Positions 1-12,665 are shown, counted from the stretch's first letter. The stretch: DNA of 64,000 nucleotides from Malaya genurostris (GCF_030247185.1 NC_080570.1:161546882-161610881); one strand, 5' to 3'. Notes: a model not told the origin generated them from the letters alone. A program made the numbers and translations.

Positions 1-57
1 GTCAAAAAGAAAAACGTATAGCACGATTTTGAGTTTTTTTTAAGCATAAGCGACGTA

Positions 58-1149
58 AGGAGTGTATCGAAAATAAGCTATCCACATACATTTGTGTTGT
101 ACGCATGTATTTGTGATGGTTTTTTTTATGCTCAGATCACAGCATGCTGTGCGTTTGGCTGCCAGCTTTCGTTTGTTTACTTGTTTGTGCGGTTGAAGCT
201 CTACGTTTTCAAAATGTCGCGTGTTGAAAAGGAAGTGAAAATTAAGGTTCTGGACACATGGCTAAGTGAGAAGGGTATTACTATGCGGAAATTGGCGAAG
301 CGCTTTGGAATTCATCATGCCAGTGTTCAAACCATCATTAATAAGTTTGGGGAACACTATTCTTTGGATGAGCTACCAGGAAGAGCCAGAAAATCCGAAA
401 CTGGACCAGAAAGAGGTATCTCTAATCATGAAGAACAAATCAATGTCAATACCTGATTTGCCCAAAAAAGCAGGAACGAGTGATCCAGCGTATCGAGAGG
501 CGAAATCACCTGAAGACCCACAAGAAGCAGAAAATCTCGAAACAAAGTATAGAACAGAAAAAGCGAGCAGCAACAAGGGCCCGGAAATTGTATTCGCTTT
601 TTTTGCAGTGTCCGGGTGCATGCGTTTTGAAGGACGATGAGACTTTCGGAAAGGAGGACTTAAAAACCCTTCCAACTCCACAATATTTTACTGTCGTCGT
701 TGGGGAGGATGTGAGCGATGCGGACAGGTCGGTTCAAGTGGGGAAATTCGGTCGAAAGGTACTGGTATAGCAAGCAATATGTTACTGTGGTTCCTGTGTC
801 AACCATTTTTTTACACAACCGGAACTATAAATGCAGAAATCGATCGATCTGAGTGTCTCCAGAAGAGATTGCTGCCTTTATATAAGAAGCATAGTACACC
901 TCCACTGTTTTGGTCGGATTTAGCGTCTGCTCACTATGCCAAAACCACTCTCAATTGGCTTGCGGAAAAGGGTATAAATTTCTTTGCGAAAAACATCTAT
1001 CCACCAAATTGCCCTCAGCTTCGACCCATCGAACGTTACTGGGCAATCGTGAAGAGGGTCTTCAAGAAGACTGGTAAGGCAGCTGGGAACATGCAGGAGT
1101 TCAAAAAATTTGGGCTCGAGCGTCCAAAAAAATGCGATGCAGCACTTGT
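58..1149 (+). mobile_element. 5' part of a DD37E (ITmD37E) Tc1/mariner transposon, truncated
   Basis: The left terminal inverted repeat starts at 58 right after a TA and matches the ends of the fuller copy at 15160-16379. Inside is a broken transposase gene. The start is near position 214, with a helix-turn-helix region over about 80 residues. The catalytic block DDETFGKED is near 635-660. The segment FWSDLASAHYAKTT is near 910-950 and NCPQLRPIERYW near 1008-1042. Exactly 37 residues separate the second Asp from the Glu, which defines DD37E. The reading frame shifts several times between 400 and 780, so it is dead. Similarity to the other copy stops near 1149 and no right inverted repeat follows, so the 3' end is lost. 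Confidence 0.85.
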
Positions 1150-2800
1150 CCGGACTTGAAATGACTAGATGACTTGGTACAATAGCCCTATTTGATATGA
1201 TTAATCATCTCACTCCTAATAACCGATAATGGATCATTAAATAGATTACGCATCGCATTTTAAACTATTACCAGAAAAACCAATAATCTCTCCCGGTAGC
1301 CGGCTTCCCTGATAAACTTATTTGAATATATTGGTTGGAAATAGTTTTTCAATGCTATAATTTTTTGTGCTGTAATAGTTTAATCAATTGATATATTATG
1401 AATGGTCCATTCATCATAAAGACAAAAGTGAAGAAATTAACAAACGAATATTGAAACGGATCTCCCGACAGCCGGCTGTCTGGAGTTTTGCGAATTAAGG
1501 AAATTTATCGTTTCGTGCACCGTACTTCCTACTGGGATCGTATTGTTTACCAAGCCATGTCCCAGATCTTCTCCCATCCCTACTAATACAACTCCTGTCC
1601 TGTGATACTCGTGTAGATACAGTGGTACCCGCGGTCTCTAGGAACAACGAGTATCGGACTAATATTCCTTCCCTTCCTCAGTAGCACAGCCTTTGGTCGT
1701 GGTCGGCGTAAAAATAGACCATGTAATGAAAAGTTTTGAGTAAGTGGGTATGCGCAGAGTGAAAATGGTTTGTTTCTCCCAAGCATGATTTAACTTTTTC
1801 TGTTAATCACGAAGTGCAACTATGGTCAGTCTAGTTCAGCTCAGCTCAACAGTTCACAAGCGACGTACATACATAAAATTTGCGTCCCAGTAGCATGACT
1901 TAAATGCGTTACAAATCATTATTTTAACGTGAGTTATAGGCACTCTGGGTACTACGAAAGGATACATGTCAGTCCTCGGCAGGTTAGAGCTAAGGCAGTG
2001 AGCGTTATGAATTATACTGTTAAGGTTGCGCTTCGCCGTGGTCACGGGAGTTTGCTGCCTATCCCGGGGTTTCACGTACTTTACCCAAAATTGTGAGAAA
2101 ACGGGGAAGAAAACGGAAATTCCAAGAACATACGATTCTAGATAATTAATTTTTCTATCGATTCGTATATAAATTGTGCCTGATAAACATATTTATCGAA
2201 AGATTTCGTGCGAGTTATAAAAATAAATGAGTTTTTCCTTATTCTTTCGCACGCACACAATGTCAACGCATGCATTGGGGTGTGCAAAATGCTACATGCG
2301 GTAGACGCTAACAACATTTCTTTTGTTTTCGTTGTCCGTTCTCTCTGCGTAAACGTTGAATATAGATGAGTAGAAAATGTAAGTAAGTGTTACTACTTTG
2401 TAAAATAATTTCTATTCATGTTTCAGTAGAACCAGAAATCAGTAATGATTTTCATCGCTACTAGCTTTGACGCTTTGTTGAAAACGTAGCACATCCCTAC
2501 ATATGCGAGTTGTTTATAGCGAGAAAAGGAAAAAAGAAAACCAAATTTTAACAAAACTCGCACGAAATCTCGCGAAAGAAAAGCTTTCTAACTGAAATTT
2601 TTCGCCAAATGCATAGTAAAATCATTTACCTACAATCGTATGTTTTTGATTTTTCGTGAATCGGATTAGTATTTTAGAAATTTGCAATTTAGGGTGAAAT
2701 TTCGGCGACAAAGCAAGAGGAAGCAGTGAGTTGTCTTGCTTCGACCTGACCACGGCGAAGCGCTACCTTAAACAAAATAAAGGATACGTTACGTTTAAGG
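1150..2800. other. Intergenic, no gene recognised
   Basis: No coding frame is convincing. The stretch 1560-1790 and the stretch 1850-2090 are less AT-rich and look like repeat-derived sequence, but I cannot name a family. The rest is AT-rich sequence with no clear structure. Confidence 0.4.
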
Positions 2801-2805
2801 GATAA

Positions 2806-2872
2806 GGTCGTTTCGCCGAAAGTCATTTCACCGAAACGGTCATTTCGCCGAATGACATTTCGCCAATTCCTG
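2806..2872. repeat. Short array of TTTCGCCGAA units
   Basis: Four to five degenerate units of the type 'catTTCGCCGAAagt' follow each other. Repeats with this core recur in many insect genomes. No gene is associated. Confidence 0.6.
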
Positions 2873-3211
2873 CAATTGTCTTAATATTATCATTGGAATT
2901 AATTTAAAATGAACACAAATGGATGATAATACGTTAAAGACCGTTTTGTTGTCCTACAATTGTACTCCTTGAATAAAGATTGATTCATGAACCCCAGAAC
3001 GGAGTTCCCAAGGAAACTTGTTGACTACTAGCCACTAAGCATCAAAGCAATTGCATAGGTGTATCTACCAAATAAATGCGTTTACTAAGTAAAAAAATAG
3101 CTAATGCGGCTTCGCCACATCGATTTGATTCGCGTGCTGTCCAACCTCACTACCGCTCGTTCGGTAGCCTAACCTAACTAAAGCAAAGAAACCGGTTTTG
3201 GACTTTAATCG

Positions 3212-3764
3212 ATGTCTCGAACGGGGCTGGCGCACCTTCATGCGAACGTTCCTCATTAAATTCCGTACAGACTTCTTGGCGACAAGTTTTGACACTTTTT
3301 TCCAATCTTTTTCGAACTGTTGAATGGTTTCGGCTGCCGAGACATGTTTCCTAAGATGTGCCTTCGTTAATGCCCAAAATTCCTCAATTGGTCGAAGTTG
3401 TGGGCAATTTGGTGGATTCATGTCTTTTGGGACGAAAGTGACATTTTTGGTAGTATACCATTGTACCGTTGATTTCGAGTAGTGGCAAGAAGCAAGATCT
3501 GGCCAGAAGATAACAGGATCCTTGTGGTTTCGAATCATGGGTAGAAGTCGTTTTTATAAACATTCCTTGATGTATATTTTTGCTGTTCATTGAGGCAGTG
3601 GTGATGAAGGGTTTCGAAATCTTACCGCAGCTACAAATTACTTGCCAGACCATAGCTTTCTTACTAAATTGTAAACAACAGGACGCAGCCATAAAAATTG
3701 ACAGATTCTGAACCATTGCGAAATGGCAGCAGTTTCTGGTTGCGTCCATACTTTCTGGGACAGT
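3212..3764 (-). mobile_element. Internally deleted copy of the second DD37E family
   Basis: The minus strand carries the outer end of the family seen in full at 39678-40851 (start AAGACTGTCCCAG near 3764). About 100 bp further in, the sequence jumps straight to the middle of the transposase at 'AAAGCTATGGTCTGG' (near 3650). The C-terminal part, 3101-3538, keeps WPDLASCHYSKST and NCPQLRPIEEFW, again with 37 residues between Asp and Glu. The HTH half is missing and the 3' inverted repeat is absent. Similarity to the full copy ends near 3224. It is a non-autonomous relic. Confidence 0.8.
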
Positions 3765-3864
3765 CTTTATGTTGAAACCAACAAACAATCCATTCGAATA
3801 TGGTTGCCTTTTCTTCGCGCTCTATCTTGTATCGGGCTGTATCTTGAGATTTGACGCCCAACTG

Positions 3865-5640
3865 TATTTGTTCTTCACATTTGTGTGATCTTTTTTAGTC
3901 GTATAAAGTTGTCCGGTTTCAAAAATTTTAGATTTTGGTACGACAATCAATGCATAGTTTTCAATGAATGTTGCGCTAATGCAGGACGAGAGTCCAAGCA
4001 ACGTTAGAGCCAAATGTGAACGAATAAATAAAACTGAACTAGTTTTCAACTTGAGATAGGTTTACCTAGAGCTTAGATTGATAAAATCCAACCGATACCG
4101 ACAGAACTAACTTCCGAACGATTTCAGAGTTGGGACAAAATTAATGGAATCCTATTCGTAGTTTTGAAATTTGTTTGCTCGTTTGATCAGAACTAAATTC
4201 TCAGATCTTCGGGTTTGGGATTGGTTTAAAAGCAAAATATAACATATGAATACCAATATTATGTTTTGCAGAACGACTACACGAATGAATTCGTGATGAA
4301 AAAAGTTCTTGTTTGACAGGTATCAGGTGGTTCGTTTACTTTTTCAATAACACCCATTTAAATTTCAATGAACGACTGACGGCCGTCAAACAATGTTCAT
4401 CCAGTTTATATGCGAGGTTATGTCATGTTCATCTAAAATGAAACATATTCTTGAAATTAAAGCAAACAAATTTATTGTTGATCTTTTGAATTCAATTGCC
4501 CACTTCATATGATCGGAAATCAACCATCAACGTCAAACTGCAAAATGCAAGCCAAGCGAAAAATCTGCTAAAACATAAACATACATCAAATGCAATTATT
4601 TTCAACATTTTTTAACACTTTGACGTACAAGCCGTCATAAAATCAGAACCACATACCGTTGTTTAGTCTTTCGATTCAGAAGGTCAAGTTCCACATCGGA
4701 ATGTAAGCACCTCGACTCAGTTTACCATTGACTATATTGACTCAAAATGATCAACGTCTGATAAGCGAACCGAACAAACTGACAGCACATTTTTTTTATG
4801 TTATTTACTTCTCACAATCCGGATCCGGTGGCACTCTATGGAATTGCGACGCTTCAAAACAACTCTGTCGTGAGATGCATGGCTGCACCGGAATAATACC
4901 GCGGCACTGTGCATTGGCACACATTCGCGTATCGCGTTACGTTACGCCAGCCGAAGGTTAATCCGACCGGGGGAACCGAACAAGTTCCCACGAGACGTTG
5001 GTGGTGTAAACAAAGTACAAGAATCTTTTTATTTTTTGCTATGCTTGTCTGGTAAGACGTTTGGCAAGACATTCTCTGATACCGATATTCCGCCCGTGGT
5101 GGCTGGTTGGGAAGTTGTAGGTCAGTGTTTGAAATGCAAACCCCGTACGATACGGTCAGTAGATAAGCGATCGATTCGGAGTAGTCCACTTTGCTATCAC
5201 ATTCGATAGAACGTCTATACTTTCAAATCGAGAAAAAAACAACAACAAGAAACAGAACCGGATATTTAGCTTTTCAAATAGTTAAGTAATTTTGTTCGCA
5301 GTCAAGTTTTAAAGAGCTTGAGTTCGTGCAAAGAATTAATTGCCGTTGGGTTGCAAAATGCGAGGGAAATACGCATCCTTATGCCTGGTCCAATCAGTCA
5401 TATTTCTAATATATAAACGGATGTAGTCAAAGTGATTCGTTTGGTTTCCAACTTCATTAAAAATTCAAGTTGATAAGTTGTCGTCTGTCTACGCATACAT
5501 TGAACAGCATATTTCTGGTAGAAAATTCTCTCCAAAGATGAATTGGTAAAGAGATTTTGACACTGAAAACTTAACTGGTGAAGCAAACATCATTCTGTTC
5601 TAGCATGATTAAGACACTGAAAATAGTAACATTAAAAGGA
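3865..5640. other. Intergenic, no gene recognised
   Basis: Mostly AT-rich. The block 4800-5180 is more GC-rich and has a 111-codon open frame on the minus strand (4854-5189). Its composition is low-complexity-free, but it shows no recognisable motif, and there is no splice-site or promoter support. I do not call it a gene. Confidence 0.35.
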
Positions 5641-5819
5641 AAGCGTCTTCGGATCATTGCTGAAGATGGATGTGATGCGGAAAGTGAGCCGTGACAAAAG
5701 TCAATTAAGTAAGCAGAAGGCTATTCGTATCTAAACTTTTACCTTCTACCAGGAGAGTCGAACTTAGGCATTGGCGAAGCGAATCATCCGAGTTTCTGAT
5801 ATGTCAGAAAGTAAAGGTT

Positions 5820-6055
5820 AAAGGTAAAGGCCGTATTCTCCTGACATTGCTCCTTCTGATTACTGGTTGTTCCGATCGATGCAGCACGATCTGGCAAGTC
5901 ATCGGTTTACTTCTTTCGCAGAAAGCGAAAAGCGATTTCAAACTTGAATCACCTCAAAAGGCGAGACATTTTTTCGAGAAGGAATTTAAAAATTGCCTGA
6001 GAGATGAGAAAAAGTAGTATCGAGTGATGGACGATACTTTGATTAATCTTTAAAT
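5820..6055 (+). pseudogene. Relic of a mariner transposase C-terminus
   Basis: The translation around 5838-5890 reads SPDIAPSDYWLFRSMQHDLA after a short frame change. This is the signature YSPDLAPSDYHLFRSM-type region of mariner transposases. The following 150 bases continue with a stop-broken but recognisable tail (ARHFFEKEFKN). No N-terminal half and no inverted repeats could be paired. It is an old, dead copy. Confidence 0.75.
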
Positions 6056-6059
6056 TATT

Positions 6060-6650
6060 TTTACTTTTAAATAAATGCATTTTCGATCCAAAACCTGACC
6101 ATCTCTAAAATACACAATAATTGAAATATTTTTCTTCTATTACTCATCGGGTAAAGACATTTTAATATGATCAGTATATAACGGGGAAATAGATAGGAGA
6201 AGTGAGCTTTTGAACTAGCACAAGACGACTCTACGTCTGAACAAGACTATATCACAAATCGTTGAAAGAAATCTTATCAAATGTTTTAGCACTAGATTCT
6301 TAAAATTCACAGCATTTGCAATATTTTATTTTCCAAAATTTATCTAGACTGTTTCTTAAAAAAAACTGTTTTTCAACGATTGCAGTCAAATGTATATATG
6401 CGAAGTGACAAATTCTACTAAAAAGTGATGCAAAATTGACTTTCACAATTCGAAAATAACACCGAATGTCCAATATAAGGCTTAACACGTCACAGTCGAA
6501 TGATTTGAAATTTTCAAAAAATTATAACTGAAAATCGAAAACTCATTGTTTCATTTCAATGTTCTGTAGAAAGGGCTAAATTTTCAGACAACAAAAATTG
6601 AAAAATATTGCGCTCTCTATTTACAAACCATGATAACTGCCAAAAACTTA
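6060..6650. other. Intergenic, no feature seen
   Basis: AT-rich sequence without coding signal or clear repeat structure, directly before the minisatellite. Confidence 0.4.
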
Positions 6651-6654
6651 TACA

Positions 6655-7575
6655 ACACGCGTTACATGCGTTACTTTTTTGTGAGTTATAGGCGTTACGA
6701 AGCGTTACATGCGATACTTTTTTGTATGTTTATGCGCTACATGCATTATTTCTTAGTACGTTTTAGGCGTTACAAAGTGTTACATGCGTAACTTTTTAGT
6801 ATATTTTAGGCGTTACGGAGCGTTACATGTGTTACTTTTTTGTGAGGCACGAAGCGTTACACGCGTTACTTTTTTGTAAGTTACATACGTTACATTTTAG
6901 TATGTTTTAGGTGTTACGAAGCTTTACATGTGTTACTTTTTTGCAAGTTATAATGTGTTACGGAGCATTATGCGCGTTACTTTTTTTTGAGTTATAGGCG
7001 TCACGTGCGTCACTTTTTTGTGAGTTATTGACGTTACGAAGCGTTACACACGTTTCTTTTTTGTGAGTTACATGCGTTACTTTTTTGTGAGTTATGAGCG
7101 TTACGAAGCGTTCTATGCGTTACTTTTTTGTGAATTATAGGTGATACAAAGCGTTACATGCGTCACTTTTTTGAGAGTTACAGGCGTTACGAAGCGTATC
7201 ATGCGTAACGTTTTTTGTGTTTTATAGGAAGCATTACATGCGTTACTTCTTTTGTGAATTATAGGCACTACTTTTTTGTGAGTTACAAAGCGTTACACGC
7301 GTTACTTTTATGTAAGTTACATACGTTACTTTTTAGTATATTTCAGGTGTTACGAAGCGTTACTTTTTTGCAAGTTATAACGTGTTACGAAGCGTTACTT
7401 TTTTATGAGTTATATGCGTCACGTGCGTTACTTTTTTGTGAGTTATGGACGTTACGATGGGTTACACACGGTATTTTTTTGTGAGTTACAGATGTTACGA
7501 AGCGTTATATGCGTTACTTTTTTGTCAGTTACAAGCGTTACGAAGCTTTACTTGCGTTACTTTTGTCGTGAATAC
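6655..7575 (+). repeat. ~40-bp minisatellite, block 1
   Basis: Tandem degenerate units combine GCGTTACGAAGCGTTACATG with CGTTACTTTTTTGTGAGTTA. Unit length varies from about 20 to 45 bp because half-units are gained and lost. Open frames across it (for example 7215-7484) encode repetitive VTFLL/YFFVSY strings and are by-products of the repeat. Confidence 0.95.
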
Positions 7576-8454
7576 GACTTACTTTACTATGGGGTGCCTT
7601 TTAAAAATTAGCCATATGGAAGAATGGGCAGAACTTAATCGTGAATATCTCGACTTGTATTAATTGTAGCAACATAATTTTTTCACCATTTCATCAAAAA
7701 TATGATCAGGAATTTAGGATAATATTATGAACAGTGTAAGATAACCACAAACAACTCAAAAATTAAGTTTTCTCAAAATTTCAAAACAATGCGGAAAACT
7801 CTTTACTTTCGCTTGGGTTTTTCGCGTAAGGACTACGATTTTGAGGTAGTCAGGCACATATCTTCAACTGAATGCGTATAAAGAGGAATCGTGGTGAAAA
7901 TCGATCATTTCTTTTCGTGTGTTCGATGGAAGCAGACGTCGTGGGAGTTAAACCATCAACCAGCAGCGACGAAGAGAGCACCTTCTGCGTGGGTAAAACC
8001 TCAAAAGCTCAGGTCGCAACTCTCATTTGCTTTTCGGTAGTCGTAATGAGAAGTTCAAGTTTCAGATTTTAGTTCCGAAATATAGGTTTAGAATTCAGAG
8101 CCTGCGTTCTGAAACTGGATTCTGGAACTGTATTCCGAAACTGATTTGAGTTTCGAAATTGCAGTTCTAGAATTGAAACTGGATTCTGAGCCTGTTATTG
8201 GTTCTAAATTTAGTTCTTGAACTCAGGGTCCAGTTCTTTATTCCAGACTTCTTCTATTCGGTTCTTTTTAGAACCATAATAATACTCCTAAAGAATTATG
8301 CGGAATTTCACTTTACTGTACTCTATACAACCCGTTCTGGTAGTCATGGCGAAAAATCGTCTTCAAGTTTCAGAGCTTAGTTCCGGAATATGGGTTTAGA
8401 ATTCAGAGTCTGCGTGCTGAACTAACTCAACTCGTCACTCTCCATCACGAACGC
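7576..8454. other. Spacer between minisatellite blocks, partly 'ttctggaact' repeat
   Basis: The part 8070-8440 consists of degenerate short units built on 'tagaattcagag...ttctgaactg', resembling the array at 62.2-63.9 kb. The short frame at 7872-8072 begins with an ATG but has no recognisable features. Confidence 0.45.
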
Positions 8455-8735
8455 TTTCATAAAAAGTTCTTATCAGAGCCACCATTATTTTATTATAAAG
8501 AACTGTACTGCTTATTTCATAATATTTAATTGCGTTTCAGAATATTTAATGTAACTAATCTGTAATTTAGTCTAGGCGCATCGTTTAAAATTCTAGTAAT
8601 GAAAGAGGGGAAAGTTGCACAATTCAAACAATCGATCAACTATCAATTCGAATTAAGAAGCATAAATAAAGCGTGTCATATTCGTATTCACGACATCCAG
8701 TTATGTCTATGACATTTCACACCCGTACTTTTTTG
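8455..8735 (+). repeat. Dispersed repeat with histone-type 3' stem-loop (copy A)
   Basis: This ~280-bp stretch matches, in inverse orientation, the stretch 39368-39645. Shared landmarks are 'TTCATAAAA', a stem-loop (8465-8480), 'TTATAAAGAACTGTACTG', 'CACGACATCCAGTTATGTCT' and 'ACACCCGTACTTTTT'. The stem-loop has five pairs and a four-base loop (TATC). The repeat runs straight into minisatellite block 2. Confidence 0.75.
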
Positions 8736-9885
8736 TGAATTAAAAGCGTTACGAACTTACATACGTTACTTTTTTGTGAGTTACAGGCGTTACGAAGCGT
8801 TACATGCTTTACTTTTTTGTGAATTATAGGCGATACTAAGCGTTACACGCGTCACTTTTCTGTGAGTTATGGGCGTTATAAAGCGTTACATTTTTGTGAG
8901 TTATATGCGTTACGAAGCGTTACTCTTAAGTATGTTTTATGGTTACAAAGCGTTACATGAGTTACTTTTTTGTGAACCACCTATACGTTACTTTTTTGTA
9001 AGTTACAGGCGTTACTTTTTTGTGAGTTACAGGCGTTACGAAGCGTTACATGCGTTACTTTTTGTGAATTATTAGCGATAGCGTTACATGCGTCACTTTT
9101 TTGTGAGTTATGGGCTTTATAAAGCGTTACATTTTTGTGAGTTATATGCATTACGAAGCGTTACTCATAAGTGTGATTTAGGGTTACAAAGCGATACATG
9201 CGTTACTTTTTTGTGAATTATAGGTGTTACAAAGTTACGTTACTTTTTTGTGAGTTACAGGCGGTACGAAGTGTTACATGCGTTACTTTTTTGTGAATTA
9301 TACGCGTTACGAAGCGTTACATACGTTACTTTTTTGTGAGTTATAGGTGTTACGAAGCGTTACATGCGTTACTTTTTTGCGAGTTACAGGCGTTACGAAG
9401 CGTTGCATATGTTACTTTTTTGTAAGTTACGGGCGTTACGGAGCGTTACATGCGTAACCTTTTTGTGAGTTATAGTTGTTACGAAGCGTTATATGCGTTA
9501 TTTTTTTGTCAGTTACAAGCGTTACGAAGCGTTACATGCGTTACTTTTTTGTGAATTATAGGCGTTACGAAGCGTCACATACGTTACTTTTTTGTGAGTT
9601 ATGGGCGCTACGAAGAGTTATATGCGTTACTATTTTGTCAGTTACAAGCGCTACGAAGCGTTACATGCGTTACTTTTTTGCGAGTTGTGGGTGCTACGAA
9701 GCGTTACATGCGTTACTTTTTGTGAATTATACGCGTTACGAAGCGTTACTTTTTTGTTACGAAGGATTACATGCGTTACTTTTTAGTATGTATTAGGCGT
9801 TACGAAGCGTTACTTTTTTGTGAGTTACAGGCGTTACGAAACGTATCATGCGTCTTCTTTTTTGTTTTATAGGCGTTACGTTATA
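8736..9885 (+). repeat. ~40-bp minisatellite, block 2
   Basis: Same units as at 6655-7575, here more regular and longer. It begins exactly at the end of the 280-bp dispersed repeat. Open frames over it (8869-9075, 9476-9796) encode MRYFFVSYRRYEALHALLF-like strings that simply reflect the repeat. Confidence 0.95.
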
Positions 9886-9889
9886 TGCT

Positions 9890-12430
9890 CAAAACTCTTA
9901 CTTTATCATATCTACAAAAATAACATTTCTAGACATAATATCAAGAAAATTAAGAAATCGGTTCAGTGGTAAATTTTTGAAAAGAGAAAGTTTTTCAAAA
10001 AATAAAACAAACCCTAACATGAAAATTGTCTCCCAAATGGCAAAACGAGAATATACGAGTCTAATAATAGTCGAACTTTATTCTATCACTACAGGTGTGA
10101 GAAAAATACATCTCAAACGCAATCCGATGAACTAAAACATGCTTAGATTCAATTTTGCCTGCTTGTGTGGTTCCATATCGTAAGTAATACTCACAACTAT
10201 ATATTGAAACATTGATCCTTTTCCATTTTACGACTTAAGGTGTAGGTTCAGTTAATCGAGTACGCTACAATAGTCTAGTCTAGTCAATATGAAAAAAGGT
10301 ATTAAGTGGCACAATCAAACTGTACTAAATAGGGTAATTGTGTCAATAGTCATCTCATTAGTAGAGTCTGCATTTTTAAAATTGGATCAGTTACATGAAA
10401 ACAGATTGACAAAATGATTTGCGAATAAAACTATGTAATGAAAACCGCGAAAAAGCTACCGAAGAGACGGGACTTGAACCTGTAGCTAGCTGCTATCCGG
10501 GGGAATTGTTTTGCCAATAAAACGTAAACTCATAGATGTATTTAAAGAAACAGAAATTCATTAACTTTTCTGAACGTTTAATCTACGACTCATCAGAGCG
10601 TTAGCAAGCTCAATTTGAACTGCTAGCACTACTTAGCAGCTCAACACAAATCGCCCCGCAGATGTAAACACTTACTAGATTTGCACCGAAGTGCAATGTC
10701 TTGACGTAGCATTTTAATTTACGAATCCATGAATTCGTTGAACTTGTTGATAGGATCCATTGAAAAGAGAAAACAAAAACAAAGAATCATTCCCGCAAAA
10801 TCACAGATTTAAATTGCTAAAGAAACGATTCTGCTTCACCACAAAGAACTTATGAAGAGAAATTATTAATGACTGGGGGGCCAACAGATGGATATGGCAT
10901 GTGGCTACTGCAGTCAAAAGATATTCTGTAAGTCTCTAGACAACACGAGTTTTCCATTGCTTTCGGTTTGCTTTTGAAATATGACTGAATGGAATCCCAC
11001 TTCGTCCTCATCCATCCTGTTTTCCGGTACCACCTCCTGCCAGCATGAGTTCAAGTGTTCGTAAATATTCAAGTGTAAAACAAAAAAAAAAGCTCAATGA
11101 AGATAGACGACCATCGTTTTTCCGAAGAAAGTTTGCTAATGAATTTATCCTTACGGTACGGGGACACAGTGGGTATTTCGTCCAGGGGAGGTGCTCATTA
11201 TGAGCTTGTTTTTCTTTAGGTAGCTTTTTTTCCTTTGCACTATGAAAACAAATCTGCTCTTTTTAAATGGATGTTGTAGTGGCAGACGATTTATCAATTC
11301 CATGAAAACGAAACATGAATTGCATTCATGAGTTTATGAATGCAAGTTATGCACTCTGTTGACACCTGAATTTACACTTAAAAAAACCTTCGAAAAACCT
11401 GTCAAGAATGGTTTCTGATTCACCATAATTTGTCTTTTTTTCATTGAAATACATTTACAAAAAACAACTGATTTTATCAGCAATTTGTAGATGCAGTTGA
11501 TCCGACTGTGCCACAACAAATTGGATGGCGAGCTATTTTCAAACCTAGTCGCATCACTTCACTAGTCAGATTAGCTTTGTTGTGATGACGGAAGAGGTGC
11601 TTTCCGTATCAAAAACAAATAAAACAAGCGATAATATGTTGTTGTTTTGTTGTGTGACTTCGAAACGCTTATCGCTTTCGATGGCTGCCGATAGTGCCAA
11701 ACAGCGATTTCCTTTCTGCATTCCGAGGCTTATTTTTCGTTTTCTCTGCCAGCAGCATCCTGACCTTTCAATAATTACAAATACAATACAATCTGATTAA
11801 CGCAGAAGCAGTTAGTGTGATACAGTTTGTTATTTTCTTTCAACTCCGTCCCGTGTTCGTTCGATGCAGGACTTCGAATTCTGATAACATTTGCAATGAG
11901 AACGGAACTTTGCGGCTTGATTGGTGATCGGATTTCGAGTTTACTAATTATTTTATGTCCGTCTTTCGTGTGTCTTTTCTAATCGAAACTTTTGTCACGT
12001 TGCTTGGTGAATGTTAAATCTTCGTTTTCACTTGGATGTTCATTTAATTTTAACTCATAGTCTTTAAGTAGAATGAATTCCAACCCTTCTAACGACAACA
12101 ACGAAATTGATTAGTTGACCCGTCAGATAAATCTGGGTCAGTTATAGAAAAGCCCCAAAACTTGTTCCTGCGCAACCCGCAGAAAATTTACTAACCCGAA
12201 TCATCGCTCATTGATGTAAGAAGTTGAAAAAAAAAACAAGTTCCATATCTCCGACCGAAAACGCTTCCAGCGATGTCAGAACCCAACCCACCTGACTTTA
12301 CGGTGAAGAAAAATGAAGATTAAACGAATCTACTGTGACCCAACTCGAAAACCGACCCACCATCCCCGGGTTTCGACAGGACGGCGATAAATAACAAACA
12401 AACAAAAAAAAAACGCCCCGTAACTTGACT
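9890..12430. other. Intergenic; tRNA-like B-box and a dispersed repeat
   Basis: A Pol III B-box-like GGTTCAAGTCCC lies on the minus strand near 10470-10481, followed by a T run. No complete cloverleaf could be drawn, so it is probably a SINE or tRNA remnant. At 10570-10680 there is a copy of a repeat with 'CGACTCATCAGAGCGTTAGC...ACTTAGCAGCTC', seen again near 28240-28330, 29240-29310 and 56700-56800. No gene is convincing. Confidence 0.45.
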
Positions 12431-12433
12431 CAC

Positions 12434-12665
12434 CTGTGTTCCGCCTTCCGGTAGTATTTTTTCACGTGCGGATCTCCTCCGAACTGATTACCGACGTCGC
12501 TGGGTTGCGGCGACGGGAGTCCCATGATGCCATCGAAGTACATCCCTTTCGGGTGTTGCCGATTATTAAGTGGTTCCTTTATGTGGCCTCCGGGAACGGC
12601 GAAGAAGGAGCAGCTGGCGTCGAATGCGGTTGAACACCGGGTGCGCACCGGAATGATTGATGAAG
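12434..12665 (-). CDS. Putative 5' coding exon of an unidentified gene
   Basis: On the minus strand a pyrimidine-rich tract ends in TCTACAG at 12666-12668, and a perfect donor CAG|GTGAGT lies at 12434/12433. The 232-nt exon between them is open in one frame. Its first ATG (about 12546) is in that frame and gives MYFDGIMGLPSPQPSD..., about 37 residues up to the donor. The donor splits an AG|N codon. The exon is clearly more GC-rich than its surroundings. The open frame also extends upstream of the ATG, so the exon may be internal instead. I recognise no family. Downstream exons would lie at lower coordinates, but none could be pinned down. Confidence 0.45.

Noticed and set aside
4854..5189. 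111-codon minus-strand protein
   Set aside because: No motif, no splice or promoter signals, and a frame of this length is not unusual in the GC-richer block.
7215..9796. Several overlapping open frames with VTFLL and YFFVSY strings
   Set aside because: They are translations of the ~40-bp minisatellite; frames change with unit length and no start or promoter context exists.
10470..10481. tRNA gene
   Set aside because: Only a B-box-like sequence is present; no acceptor stem or anticodon arm could be paired.
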